A stretch of DNA of 64,000 bases. Origin: Lentisphaerota bacterium (GTDB taxonomy: Bacteria > Verrucomicrobiota > Kiritimatiellia > JAAZAB01). Positions within the stretch are counted from its first letter, which is position 1. Every line of letters starts with the position of its first letter. Of this stretch, positions 40,172 to 49,302 are shown in pieces. The notes below the pieces were generated by a model. It was not told where the DNA came from. It saw nothing but the letters and a program-made list of their open reading frames with translations, and searched no databases. The stretch lies in NCBI GenBank assembly GCA_016188985.1, contig JACPGM010000119.1:1-64000 (forward strand), in the 5' to 3' direction. The position numbers were made by a program, and so were the translations under genes.

Positions 40172-41693
40172 CAGCCAAAGCATGGATCAGGTTCATAAAG
40201 CGCTCGCCGCGCTCGGCAAAGCTGCGAAACTGGTCAAAACTGGCGCAGGCAGGCGCAAGCAAGATGGTTTCACCCGGCTTGGCCTCCTTCCAGGCCGAGG
40301 CAAAAGCGCTTTCAAGCGTACCGCACACGACGCACCGCACGCTTTCCCGCCAGGCTGCCTCCATCACTGTGGCCGACTGGCCAATCAGGTAGACCGCCGC
40401 CGCTTTGGCCGCCAGCAGTTCGCGCGCCGGCTCATAAGACTCTCCCTTCGGCAGGCCGCCGGCAATCAGGCGGACTTTTCCCGGCATAATGCTCAGCGCC
40501 GCCAACATGGCCGCCAGATTCGTGGCTTTGGAATCATTCACGAAGCGGATGCCGCGCACGGCGCCCAAGTCCTGCAGGCGATGCGGCAACGGCTGGAAAG
40601 CGCGGACGGCGGCAGCCAGATGGCAGGCATTCACCCCGCAGGCTGAAAGCGCGGCCAAAGCCGCAGCCGCGGTCAGCCCCATGACTTCGTTGTCGAACAT
40701 CGTGCCGCGTAATTCAATTTTTTCCCCTGAGATTGAATTATGAATGACACCGGACTGATAAAAGCAATCGGCCGTCGGACTGACGCCTAACCGGTCAGTT
40801 ATTGGGGGCACAAGAGGTAGGGCGCGTTCGCCGAACGCGCCGCGGACGGTCCCGCCGAGGCGGGATAAACTCGGCGCTTGCCCCGCCCTGTGGCGGGGAG
40901 CCGTCCCTACCATCGCTCGACCACCTTGTATCTGACCCATTACGCTGACGCCTACGGCAATCCAGCGGTTGGGCGAATGAGCCAGAGACTTGATCTCCGG
41001 CAGTATAGTTTGTTCAACAACACCGGTATCGGCCGAGGTCATGTGCGCGAACAAGCGTGCTTTCATTTTACTATATTGTTGAAAATCACCATGGCGGTCA
41101 ATATGATTGGGCCACAGGTTCAATAACACCCCTACATCCGGACGGAACATCCGGACGGTTTCCAGTTGAAAGGAGCTGACTTCCAGCACCAGCCAATCCA
41201 GTTGGCGGCGCTCAGCGATCACCGCGCTAACCGGCACTCCATAATTACCCGCGACGGCGACTCGTTGTCCGGCCAGGGCCAGCGCCTCAGCGCACAGTTT
41301 AACGAGCGTGCTTTTGCCGTTCGAGCCGCTGATGGCCAACACTCGGGCTGCTGCGCGGCTCCAGCCCAGTTCCAGTTCGGCAAGCACCGGGATACCCCGG
41401 GCTTCCGTCGCCTTTACGACAGCAGCGGTCGCCGGAATACCGGGACTGACAATGGCAACTTCAAAATCACCCGCCGACGCTAAAGCTCTGGCGGGCAGGC
41501 CCGGTGGCGCTGAGCCCGTTCCCAGGGCGACCTCGGCGCCCAGAGCCTGCAACGCCGCGGCGCGCCGGCGCAAAGCTGGCGAATCCTCACAATCGCCGGC
41601 CACGACCCGCGTGCCCTCGGCCAGCAGCAGCCGGGCCGCGGCTTCCCCGCTAACGCCCAAACCGAGCACCAGAGCTGATTTGTAGCGGCGCAT
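40140..41693 (-). CDS. murD: UDP-N-acetylmuramoylalanine-D-glutamate ligase carrying an in-frame mobile-element insertion
   Basis: Adds D-glutamate to UDP-MurNAc-L-Ala in the cytoplasm. The product is 517 residues, about 55 more than normal. Motifs are LVLGLGVSGEAAARLL at the N-terminus, the ATP loop ISGSNGKSTL, the Mur signature with NLWPNHIDRHG, and the C-domain HRLQDLG...FVNDSKATN. Residues 251-305 (VMGQIQGGRA ... DRLGVS) are encoded by element E1c and its duplicated target, and the GVS motif occurs at both edges. The final RPQSCGGNR and the stop come from element E1b. Without these insertions the protein would be about 460 residues, ending roughly HALAAKNT. All catalytic motifs remain, so it is probably functional. 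Confidence 0.93.
   Translation of the reverse strand: MRRYKSALVLGLGVSGEAAARLLLAEGTRVVAGDCEDSPALRRRAAALQALGAEVALGTGSAPPGLPARALASAGDFEVAIVSPGIPATAAVVKATEARGIPVLAELELGWSRAAARVLAISGSNGKSTLVKLCAEALALAGQRVAVAGNYGVPVSAVIAERRQLDWLVLEVSSFQLETVRMFRPDVGVLLNLWPNHIDRHGDFQQYSKMKARLFAHMTSADTGVVEQTILPEIKSLAHSPNRWIAVGVSVMGQIQGGRAMVGTAPRHRAGQAPSLSRLGGTVRGAFGERALPLVPPITDRLGVSPTADCFYQSGVIHNSISGEKIELRGTMFDNEVMGLTAAAALAALSACGVNACHLAAAVRAFQPLPHRLQDLGAVRGIRFVNDSKATNLAAMLAALSIMPGKVRLIAGGLPKGESYEPARELLAAKAAAVYLIGQSATVMEAAWRESVRCVVCGTLESAFASAWKEAKPGETILLAPACASFDQFRSFAERGERFMNLIHALAVRPQSCGGNR
40788..40944 (-). repeat. Palindromic element E1, copy c, inside murD
   Basis: In its own orientation it starts GTAATGGGTCAG and ends CTGACCGGTTA, with the same core as copies a and b but a different central hairpin. 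CTGACGCCTA occurs at 40780-40789 and 40945-40954 on either side as a target duplication. Element plus one duplication is 165 bases, exactly 55 codons, and contains no stop in the murD frame. Confidence 0.92.
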
Positions 41694-41708
41694 TTATTCC
41701 GGCTGTGC

Positions 41709-42821
41709 TCAGCGGATCTTCAACAGCAAAAGACCGATAAGCGCAAAAATGATTGAGATAATCCAGAAACGGACGGTCACCTGCGTCTCGCTCCAGGGGG
41801 TCGGCTTCAACTCGAAGTGATGATGAAGCGGTGAGCAGGCAAAAATACGCCGGCGTTTCCATTTGAAGCAACCTACCTGCAGCATAACGCTCAAAGCTTC
41901 CAGCACAAACACCCCGCCGACGACTGCCAGCACCAGTTCCTGTTTAATCAAGACGGCCACGCAACCCAGGGCGCCGCCCAAGGCCAGCGAGCCGGTATCG
42001 CCCATGAAAACAAGCGCAGGATGGCAATTAAACCAGAGGAAGCCCAGGCAGGCGCCAAGCAGGCATCCACACAAGACCGCCAGTTCGCCGCTGCCCGGCA
42101 CATAGGGAATCTGCAGGTAGTCCGCAAACTTGGCGTGCCCGGCTACATAGGCCATAACCATGTAGGCCAGCGCCACGGAAGCCGCACAGCCGATCGCCAG
42201 GCCATCCAGGCCATCGGTCAGATTGACGGCATTGCTGGCGCCGACAATCACGACGGCCACAAAAAGAAAAACGGCAATGAGCCACATTTCGGCAATGAGC
42301 GGCGCTTTCAGAAAGGGCACCATCAATTTGCGGACGGTCACGCGCGTCTCCGGCATTATCAGCAAGACCATCGTAAGACCCGCGACCCACAGCGCCTGCA
42401 ACAGCAGTTTCTTCCGGCCGCTGAGGCCTTTAGGATTCTTATGCACGGTTTTAATAAAGTCATCGGCAAAGCCAATCGCGCCCATAACGCCGAACGTCAG
42501 CAGAGCCGGCCAGAGAACCGGGCAGGTCGGAACGGCCCAGAGCAGGCAGGAGCCCGCTGTGGCCGTGATGATCAGCAGCCCGCCCATGGTCGGAGTCTGT
42601 TTTTTCTTGTCACCGTGCAGGGTTTCGAGCGCCGGCAAGTCATCCTTATAGCGCGGCGCGTTGTTGCTGGTAAGCCGCGCCAGCCGGCGGATAAGCCAGG
42701 GCCCCAACAGCAGACTGATCAAAAAAGCCGTGCCGGCGCCGGCGACCATGCGGACCGTAATGTATTGAAAAACGCGTAAATACGAAACGTAGTCCGCGAG
42801 CAAATGCAGGTAATAAAGCAT
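41709..42821 (-). CDS. mraY: Phospho-N-acetylmuramoyl-pentapeptide transferase
   Basis: Transfers phospho-MurNAc-pentapeptide to undecaprenyl phosphate to make lipid I. The 370-residue protein has ten membrane helices. Conserved motifs are KKQTPTMGGLL, FADDFIK (catalytic Asp pair), SNAVNLTDGLDGLAIG and MGDTGSLALGG, and the C-terminal HHHFEL. It lies 12 bases after murF and 15 before murD. Confidence 0.97.
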   Translation of the reverse strand: MLYYLHLLADYVSYLRVFQYITVRMVAGAGTAFLISLLLGPWLIRRLARLTSNNAPRYKDDLPALETLHGDKKKQTPTMGGLLIITATAGSCLLWAVPTCPVLWPALLTFGVMGAIGFADDFIKTVHKNPKGLSGRKKLLLQALWVAGLTMVLLIMPETRVTVRKLMVPFLKAPLIAEMWLIAVFLFVAVVIVGASNAVNLTDGLDGLAIGCAASVALAYMVMAYVAGHAKFADYLQIPYVPGSGELAVLCGCLLGACLGFLWFNCHPALVFMGDTGSLALGGALGCVAVLIKQELVLAVVGGVFVLEALSVMLQVGCFKWKRRRIFACSPLHHHFELKPTPWSETQVTVRFWIISIIFALIGLLLLKIR

Positions 42822-42833
42822 GGTAATCTTTCG

Positions 42834-44222
42834 TTAGTCGTTCCGGGATGACAAGCGTTCTTTCCAAGTAGCCACGACCTGCTCCAGGCGTTCCCCGCGG
42901 GATGCTTTCACCAGCACGGCATCGCCCGGCTGCACACGTTGCGCCAGGATTTCGGCCGCGGCGGCATGATCGTCACAGGGAAACGCGTGGGCGGGATTCA
43001 AGCCCGCGCCCACGGCGGCATGGGCAATCACCGCGCCCAGCGACCCGACGGTTACAATACCAGCCCATGGCCCCGAGGCAAGCGCCAAGCCCAGCTCGCG
43101 ATGATATTGCTCGCTGGCGGGCCCTAATTCCAACATACCCCCCAACACCAGCCAGCGCGCGCCCGCCACCGGCAAATTGGCAAAAGATTGCACCGCGGCG
43201 GCCATGCTAACAGGGTTGGCATTGTAGGCGTCGTTGACGATGGTCGCGCCGGCCAGGCGCTCAAGTTCCCAGCGCAAGGGTCCCGCACGAAACCGCTCAA
43301 GCGCGGCGCGGATATCTTCCCAGGCAAGGCCAAAAGCACGGCCTACTGCCGCGGCAAACAGGGCATTCGCGGCGTGGTGCGCGCCCGTGAGCGGCGCCTT
43401 TAGGCGGCAGCTTTCGCCCGTGGCGCGCTCTTGGATTTCCATTTGTCCCTGCGCATCGGGCGGGCAACCGCGATAATCAGCGGCGGCGTTCAAGGCCAGG
43501 GTAATGACCCGGCCCGGGGCCGCGGCGCGCAGCAACTCGAAATACGGCTGATCACAGCGCAACACCGCCACCCCGTTGGGCGGCAGGCTTTTCAAGACTA
43601 CACACTTTTCCTCGGCAATCGCCGCAACCGACCCGAAAAATTCCAGGTGCACGGGCCCGATCGTGGTTACCAGCGCCCAATCAGGCTGGAGCAGCCGACA
43701 GAGCGGCGCAAGTTCGCCGGGGTGATTCATACCCAGTTCAAAAACACCCAGGCGGGTTTCCGGCGCCATGGCCAGCAGGCTCAGCGGCAGCCCAATGGCA
43801 TTATTAAAGTTGCCGCGCGTGCGCGCTGTCGGCCAGCGCGCGGCGAGAACATCGGCAACCATTTCCTTGACCGTGGTTTTGCCGACGCTGCCGGTGACGG
43901 CGATGACAGTGACCCGCAGGCGGCGGCGATAACCGCCGGCCAAATCAGCAAGCGCCTGCGTGGTATCGGCCACGCGCAAGAGCGGGCGTCCCGCCGGCAG
44001 GCCGGCTTGAGCGGCATTAACGACCGCGCCCAGCGCGCCGCGGGCGAACGCCTCGCCGACAAAGCCATGCCCATCAAAGGAAGGCCCGCGCAGGGCCACA
44101 AAGATATTGCCGGGAACCAAAGTGCGCGTATCGGTGGAGATTCCTCCCACAACGCCGGGCGCACCAAACTGCCATTCACCGGAGGCCCACTGGGCCAATT
44201 CGCGCGGATCAAAGTTGGGCAT
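42834..44222 (-). CDS. murF: UDP-N-acetylmuramoyl-tripeptide-D-alanyl-D-alanine ligase
   Basis: Adds D-Ala-D-Ala to the UDP-MurNAc tripeptide. The 462-residue protein has an N-terminal substrate-binding domain (DTRTLVPGNIFVALRGPSFDGHGF), the ATP loop VTGSVGKTTVKEMVADVL, NFNNAIGLPLSLL and FELGMNHPGEL, and the C-domain VNDAYNANPVSMAAAV. It starts 10 bases after the murE stop. Confidence 0.96.
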   Translation of the reverse strand: MPNFDPRELAQWASGEWQFGAPGVVGGISTDTRTLVPGNIFVALRGPSFDGHGFVGEAFARGALGAVVNAAQAGLPAGRPLLRVADTTQALADLAGGYRRRLRVTVIAVTGSVGKTTVKEMVADVLAARWPTARTRGNFNNAIGLPLSLLAMAPETRLGVFELGMNHPGELAPLCRLLQPDWALVTTIGPVHLEFFGSVAAIAEEKCVVLKSLPPNGVAVLRCDQPYFELLRAAAPGRVITLALNAAADYRGCPPDAQGQMEIQERATGESCRLKAPLTGAHHAANALFAAAVGRAFGLAWEDIRAALERFRAGPLRWELERLAGATIVNDAYNANPVSMAAAVQSFANLPVAGARWLVLGGMLELGPASEQYHRELGLALASGPWAGIVTVGSLGAVIAHAAVGAGLNPAHAFPCDDHAAAAEILAQRVQPGDAVLVKASRGERLEQVVATWKERLSSRND

Positions 44223-44232
44223 GGCTTAGTGC

Positions 44233-45699
44233 TCAGCTTAATCCCAGGCACTCGCGCACGACTTGGCGGTCATCAAAGGGAATGACGGTATTGGCGAATT
44301 CCTGGTAATTTTCGTGGCCCTTCCCGGCGACGAGCACTACGTCGCCCGGCTCCGCCAGGGAGAGCGCGCGGATAATAGCTTCGTGGCGATCTTCAACAAC
44401 TTCCACGTTTTCGCTCTGCTGGCAACCGGAGCGGATCTCGGCGATGATTGCGCTCGGATCTTCCTTGCGGGGATTATCGGAAGTCAGGATCACGTAATCG
44501 GCCAGGCGCGCGGCCACGGCGCCCATGCGCGGCCGTTTTTTGCGGTCGCGATTACCGCCGCAACCAAAGACAACGCTGAGTTTGCCGCGGGTAATCTCAC
44601 GCAAGGTAGTGAGTACATTTTGCAGGGCGTCATCGGTATGGGCATAATCCACAAACACCTGGAAGCCGCCCTCCGCGGCAATTTCCTCCAAACGGCCTGG
44701 GACGGCGATCATCCGGGCCAATATGCCCGCGGCCTGAGCCGGCGGCACGCCGGCAGCGCCCGCCGCCGCCATAGCTGCCAGAGCATTGCTGACATTGTAG
44801 CGCCCCAGGAGTTTCAGGGTGAGCTGCGCGTCGCCCCAGGGGCTATGCACTTCGAAGGTGCTGCCCGCGGACGTGATTTGCAAATTAAGAGCGCGCACTT
44901 GAGCTTCCTGGCTGATGGCGTAGGTAACCAGATCCGCCTGGAGCGGTTCCTGGGCAAGCCGCCGGCCATAGGGATCGTCCAGATTGACAACCGCCACCGG
45001 TTTCTTCCGGCGCCGGTTCAGGCTGCGAAACAGAAGCAGCTTAGCCTGAAAATAATTTTCGAGCGTTTGATGATAATCGAGGTGGTCATGGGTCAGATTG
45101 GTAAATACCGCGCTATCGAAATCAATGCCGGCGACCCGCTTCTGGACGAGGGCGTGCGAGGTCACCTCCATGACGGCGCTTTGGCAACCAACCTGCGCCA
45201 TCTGGGCCAGCATCGCCTGCAGGTCCACCGCTTCGGGGGTTGTGCGGCCGGCGGGAATGATCCGGGTGCCGATCTGATAATTGACCGTTCCAATCAGGCC
45301 CGTGGGACGGCCGGCATCATTGAAAATATCCCGCAACATGAAGGCCGTTGTAGTCTTGCCATTGGTGCCCGTGACGCCAACGATCTTAAGGCCGGCCGAA
45401 GGATTATTATAAAATGCGCCGGCAAGCTCCGCCATGGCCTGCCGCGGATCAGCCACCTGAACGATCGCGGCGGCGCCATGGCCGACGGGCACAGTCACGG
45501 TCGAGACCACCGCCACCGCGCCGCGTTCCAGAGCATCCGGGACGAATTGATTGCCATCCTGGTTTTGTCCCGGCAGGGCAAAGAACAAATACCCGGGCTT
45601 GACCTTACGGGAATCATAGGCCAGCCCTTTAATATCCGGGTCAGCCTCAGAGCTGAGGGCCAGCGGTTTGATGTCCTTGAGCAGTAGGCTGAGTTTCAT
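44233..45699 (-). CDS. murE: UDP-N-acetylmuramoyl-L-alanyl-D-glutamate ligase (adds the third amino acid)
   Basis: The ATG at 45699 (MKLSLLLKDIKPLALS) gives 488 residues, normal for MurE. The 31 extra upstream codons are encoded by E4/E3 repeat sequence and are not expected in the protein. Motifs are DSRKVKPGYLFFALPG, the ATP loop VTGTNGKTTTAFML and VMEVTSHALVQKRV. The C-domain has TSDNPRKEDPSAIIAEI, where the DNPR(K/x) box is typical of meso-diaminopimelate-adding enzymes, so the third residue is probably meso-DAP. Confidence 0.95.
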   Translation of the reverse strand: MKLSLLLKDIKPLALSSEADPDIKGLAYDSRKVKPGYLFFALPGQNQDGNQFVPDALERGAVAVVSTVTVPVGHGAAAIVQVADPRQAMAELAGAFYNNPSAGLKIVGVTGTNGKTTTAFMLRDIFNDAGRPTGLIGTVNYQIGTRIIPAGRTTPEAVDLQAMLAQMAQVGCQSAVMEVTSHALVQKRVAGIDFDSAVFTNLTHDHLDYHQTLENYFQAKLLLFRSLNRRRKKPVAVVNLDDPYGRRLAQEPLQADLVTYAISQEAQVRALNLQITSAGSTFEVHSPWGDAQLTLKLLGRYNVSNALAAMAAAGAAGVPPAQAAGILARMIAVPGRLEEIAAEGGFQVFVDYAHTDDALQNVLTTLREITRGKLSVVFGCGGNRDRKKRPRMGAVAARLADYVILTSDNPRKEDPSAIIAEIRSGCQQSENVEVVEDRHEAIIRALSLAEPGDVVLVAGKGHENYQEFANTVIPFDDRQVVRECLGLS

Positions 45700-45719
45700 A
45701 ATGGCATTAAGATCGGCAG

Positions 45720-45818
45720 CTACGGCGGGCTGTTGCCCGCAACCCAAAGAAATTTCCTCCTCAGGCGGATCCGCTATGGCGGATCGTTCCATAGGCAGAC
45801 CCGCCTATGGCGGGAACC
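45720..45818. repeat. E4 hairpin followed by E3 repeat
   Basis: 45720-45746 is an E4 hairpin (CTACGGCGGGCTGTTGCCCG...). 45761-45818 is the E3 sequence TCAGGCGGATCCGC...CATAGGCAGACCCGCCTATGGCGGGAACC, matching the piece nested in E2b. From there to 45900 runs an ACTGATTACACGG...CCATCCGTGGT tract of the kind common in environmental genomes. No gene is visible between murE and ftsI. Confidence 0.75.
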
Positions 45819-45913
45819 ACTGATTACACGGATTTCCGGATGGATCAGTGTTATCTGTGCCATCCGTGGTAAAACAATCTTGTTTTTCATGGCAGTTCCT
45901 CATGATTGAGGTA

Positions 45914-47680
45914 CTAAATTCCGTAATCCAGGCCCGCGGGTGGCCGACTGGCAATAACCGCATTGCCCTGCGGCGCAATATCCAAGTAACGCACCGCTTG
46001 TTCGGCAATTTCCCGGAACACCGGCCCGGCCACATAGCCGCCCGTGCGAACATCGTTACGCGGTTCATCCAGGACCACAATAATTGCCAACTGCGGGTCT
46101 TCGGCGGGAATAAAACCCATGAATGAGGACATATTCAGGGTGTCGGAATATCCGCCCCGGACAGCTTTCTGGGCCGTGCCGGTTTTGCCGCCGACCGTAT
46201 AACCGGCGACGCGCGCCCGCGTGCCCGTGCCGCCCTCTTCAGTAACGCGCAACAGCATATTTTTCATTAACCGCGCCGTATCCGCGCGAATAGGCCGGCC
46301 GAAGGCTACCGGGGAGTGTTGAAACAAGATTTGGCCATCGGCGTCGGTAACCCGCTGGACAATGTATGGCTTCATGCGCAAGCCGTCATTGGCAATGCAA
46401 GCAAGCACACCCAGCATTTGCAAGGCGGTAACCGCCACTTCATGGCCGATGGCAATACGCGTTGGCGAAAGGTCGGTCCAACGCGCGACCGGATAAAGCA
46501 TTCCGACCTCTTCTCCCGGCAATTCAATACCCGTGCGCTCGCCAATGCCAAAAGACCGCAAGTAGGCATACAGGCGAGCGGCGTCAAGCTGCAGAGCAAC
46601 TTTAGCCGCACCGATATTGCTGGATTTTTTTATAATGTCGGCCACGGACAGCTTGCCATAAGGATGAAAATCGTGCAAGACGCGCCGTTGAAAAGACCAG
46701 GCGCCGGTTTCACAATCAAAGATTTGTTCCGGCGCCACCGCTTTTTCATTCAAGGCTGCAGCCACGATCGCCACCTTGAAGGTGGACCCCGGCTCATAGA
46801 TATTGGCGATGCAGCGATTGCGCATGCTCTCCGGCGCGGCCTGCCGAAACGCACCCGGATCAAAGGAGGGGATATTGGCCATTGCCAGGATCTCGCCGGT
46901 TCGCACGCGCTGGACAATCGCCCAAGCCGCCGTGGCCTGGTTTTGGCGGACAGCTTCAGCCAGAGCGCGTTCGACAATATGCTGAATATACTGGTCAATG
47001 GTCAGGAAGACATCGGCGCCGGGATGCGGTTCAATTTCTACTTGCCGGCGGTCGTAGATTTCATGGCGGCGGCCGTCAAGCTCACTGACCAGCAATCCCG
47101 GCACGCCCCGCAGATAACGGTCCCAGCGCTGTTCGACCCCGGCGCAGCCGTAGCGTTCGGCCTCCAGATTGACGTAGCCGAGCACATGACAAAGACCGTT
47201 CCCCTGCGGATAAGAGCGCGCCATGGCATCACGCAAGAATACGCCCGCGAATCTGGCCGCGGCGATGGCTTCCGCCTGATCAGGCTCAAGCACATGGCCA
47301 AACCCCGCTACGTAGGCAAATCGGCGTTCCGGCCGATTTATCTGCTCCAGGACAAGGCGCGGCTCTACGTTCAAAATGTGACTGATGCCCGCGGCTACTG
47401 ACTGGGCATTACGGTTACTGCAGATCACGGCGGGATTGGCGCATAGTTCCTTTTTTACCAGGTCCATGGCCAGGATATTACCGTTGCGGTCCAGTATTTT
47501 GCCGCGGCTGACCGTCAAGCTCTCCCGGAACTGCCGTGTGCTTACGATGCGCAGACTGCGTTTCTGGCTTGGGCCAAGCTGAAAATGCAGGTAAATTAAA
47601 CGTGCACTGACACACCCCAGCGCCAGCAGCATGAGGAGGGCCACAGAAGCCAGGCGATTTCTATAATTGCGTTCAATCAT
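45914..47680 (-). CDS. ftsI: Division transpeptidase, penicillin-binding protein 3 type
   Basis: The class B PBP of 588 residues has one N-terminal membrane helix (ASVALLMLLALGCVSARLIYLHF), a pedestal/dimerisation region (residues about 45-230) and a transpeptidase domain. Active-site motifs are S299-T-F-K302 in YEPGSTFK, SSN in IKKSSNIGAAK and KTG in VGGKTGTAQK. It cross-links septal peptidoglycan made by FtsW. It overlaps the ftsL-like gene by eight bases at its start. No PASTA domains are seen. Confidence 0.95.
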   Translation of the reverse strand: MIERNYRNRLASVALLMLLALGCVSARLIYLHFQLGPSQKRSLRIVSTRQFRESLTVSRGKILDRNGNILAMDLVKKELCANPAVICSNRNAQSVAAGISHILNVEPRLVLEQINRPERRFAYVAGFGHVLEPDQAEAIAAARFAGVFLRDAMARSYPQGNGLCHVLGYVNLEAERYGCAGVEQRWDRYLRGVPGLLVSELDGRRHEIYDRRQVEIEPHPGADVFLTIDQYIQHIVERALAEAVRQNQATAAWAIVQRVRTGEILAMANIPSFDPGAFRQAAPESMRNRCIANIYEPGSTFKVAIVAAALNEKAVAPEQIFDCETGAWSFQRRVLHDFHPYGKLSVADIIKKSSNIGAAKVALQLDAARLYAYLRSFGIGERTGIELPGEEVGMLYPVARWTDLSPTRIAIGHEVAVTALQMLGVLACIANDGLRMKPYIVQRVTDADGQILFQHSPVAFGRPIRADTARLMKNMLLRVTEEGGTGTRARVAGYTVGGKTGTAQKAVRGGYSDTLNMSSFMGFIPAEDPQLAIIVVLDEPRNDVRTGGYVAGPVFREIAEQAVRYLDIAPQGNAVIASRPPAGLDYGI

Positions 47681-48062
47681 TCACAACCAGCCCTGGGAAT
47701 TGCGCCAACTGGACCATTTGTCGGCTGGAACTCGGCAGCTCGGCGGCGGTAAAGGTCGGTTCTGCCAGACGCACCAAGCGGCCTTCTTCCGGCCAGACCA
47801 AGGCGATCTCATGGCGTGCCAATGCGCGCTCGATATTGACAGGCGACTTCAATGTCTCCCACTTCCACAATTCAAGGTCATAGCGTTTCTGGATTTCGGC
47901 GCGTTGCTGTTCCGCAAATTTGATCCGGCTACCCAGGGCCTGGCCATGGGCATCGAGCCAGACATAGCTGAGCATCAGGACCACACCTCCAATCAGAAAC
48001 GCGGTCCACGGCAGGGCGATTACAAAACCTTCCGTTCGTTTGTAGCGGTTCCGTTTAGCCAT
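47673..48062 (-). CDS. ftsL: FtsL-like septum protein
   Basis: The 129-residue bitopic protein has a short basic cytoplasmic N-terminus (MAKRNRYKRTEG), one membrane helix (WTAFLIGGVVLMLSYVWL) and a predicted coiled coil (RIKFAEQQRAEIQKRYDLELWKWETL). FtsL sequences are poorly conserved, so the name rests on this topology and on the position between rsmH and ftsI, where FtsL is normally encoded. It would help recruit FtsI and FtsW to midcell. It overlaps the rsmH stop by eight bases. Confidence 0.82.
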   Translation of the reverse strand: MAKRNRYKRTEGFVIALPWTAFLIGGVVLMLSYVWLDAHGQALGSRIKFAEQQRAEIQKRYDLELWKWETLKSPVNIERALARHEIALVWPEEGRLVRLAEPTFTAAELPSSSRQMVQLAQFPGLVVND

Positions 48063-48987
48063 GGTTAGAGTTTATCCTTTCCATTGCGCGCAATTTAGCC
48101 GAGCGCGACCGCGGATTCCGTGAAACTTCTTCAGGAGAAGGCGGCAACGGCTTCGGGGCAACCCAGCGCACCCCCGGCAGCCGGCCTTCCCAGCGCTCAC
48201 CGCCGGCGGCCAACGATATCCATCGGCCGATATGCTCCTGAGCGATATGTTTGACACAGCGATCTTCCAAACTGTGATAGCTCAGCACCGCCAGGCGGCC
48301 TCCTGGTTTCAGCAAGCTGATGGCTTCCTCCAGCCCTTCCGCCAGCGCTTCCAGCTCACGGTTAACCGCCAGGCGTAGCGCTTGGAAGGTGCGCGTGGCC
48401 GGGTGAATCCGCCGCCGCCGACCAAGGACGCGCGCCAGCAAGTCGGCCAAACGCCCCGTGGTTTCCAGGGGACCCCGCTGCCGCTCGCGCACTATCGCGC
48501 GCGCAATCCGGCGCGCCGCCGGCTCGTCACCCAAGGAACGGATCATTTTGGCCAAGGCCTGTTCGCTAAGCGAGTTCACCAAATGGGCGGCGGTCGTCGC
48601 CTGCTGTAAGTCCATGCGCATATCCAACGGCCCGTCCTTCAAAAAACTGAAACCCCGCTCGGCCTGATCTACCTGCATGGCCGACATGCCCAGGTCCAGG
48701 AGCACACCATCCACTGACTGCACTCCGTACTGCCCGGCCAAACGCTTAAGCTCAGCAAAGTTGCCTTGCTCCACCCGGCACTGCGCCGACCAGGTCGTCA
48801 AGGCTTCGCGGGCGGCGGCGATGGCAGCCTCATCGCGATCAATAGCAAGCAAAAAACCCTTTGGACCCAGCCGCTCCAAAATTGCCCGCGCGTGCCCCCC
48901 ACTCCCAACCGTGCCATCCACATACATGCCGTCCGGACGGATCGCCAGCAAAGTCACAACTTCCCGCACCATGACCGGCGTATGCAT
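48055..48987 (-). CDS. rsmH: 16S rRNA (cytosine1402-N4)-methyltransferase
   Basis: The 310-residue SAM-dependent methyltransferase begins with MHTPVMVREVVTLL and the SAM motif VDGTVGSGGHARAILERL. Other family markers are VDGVLLDLGMSAMQVDQAERGFSF, GPLDMRMD, HPATRTFQALRLAVNREL and LSYHSLEDRCVKH. It modifies the decoding site of 16S rRNA and is the usual second gene of dcw clusters. Here two short genes separate it from mraZ. Confidence 0.97.
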   Translation of the reverse strand: MHTPVMVREVVTLLAIRPDGMYVDGTVGSGGHARAILERLGPKGFLLAIDRDEAAIAAAREALTTWSAQCRVEQGNFAELKRLAGQYGVQSVDGVLLDLGMSAMQVDQAERGFSFLKDGPLDMRMDLQQATTAAHLVNSLSEQALAKMIRSLGDEPAARRIARAIVRERQRGPLETTGRLADLLARVLGRRRRIHPATRTFQALRLAVNRELEALAEGLEEAISLLKPGGRLAVLSYHSLEDRCVKHIAQEHIGRWISLAAGGERWEGRLPGVRWVAPKPLPPSPEEVSRNPRSRSAKLRAMERINSNHG

Positions 48988-49021
48988 ACACGCCTTTCCT
49001 CGCCGGCGTCGGCCCTAGTAC

Positions 49022-49216
49022 TCAGCGCAATACAGGGACTACCGAAGCCACCTGGTACAGCTTGGCTCTCACGGCCGCCGCGTCGTAACAGACCGAGCAA
49101 AAGCCATGGGCATACACGCGGTTGGACTCGTTGATTCGAAAACTGTACTGCCAACCTTTGCCTGTCTGTTCCCTGCGACAGATGCAACATTTCACGATGA
49201 TTTTGTCATTTTTCAT
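49022..49216 (-). CDS. Small zinc-ribbon protein in the dcw cluster
   Basis: The ATG at 49216 gives a 64-residue protein with GGAAG nine bases upstream. An ATG nine bases earlier is too close to that site. Two cysteine pairs, CCIC (about 10-13) and CSVC (about 40-43), separated by a Trp- and Arg-rich segment (GKGWQYSFRINESNRVYAHG) suggest a single zinc ribbon. I do not recognise the family. It is placed 34 bases before rsmH and probably co-transcribed with it. Confidence 0.65.
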   Translation of the reverse strand: MKNDKIIVKCCICRREQTGKGWQYSFRINESNRVYAHGFCSVCYDAAAVRAKLYQVASVVPVLR

Positions 49217-49302
49217 GACAGGCATCTTCCTTTCAATAAAGGTAAGAATTGTTATTACAGCATTGCGGGACAACGTTATTTACGTTCGCGCAGCATCTCC
49301 CT

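Noticed and set aside
44263..45687. 474-codon open frame on the plus strand opposite murE
   Set aside because: It is the antisense shadow of a well-conserved murE gene. High GC third positions keep the opposite frame open. Similar long shadows lie opposite the vWA gene (3339-4442), fabH (13240-14250), plsX (14367-15317), GH2 (25623-26873) and ftsI (46316-47401).
45700..45792. N-terminal extension of MurE by 31 residues
   Set aside because: The extension is encoded by E4/E3 repeat sequence, and MurE homologues begin at the ATG at 45699.
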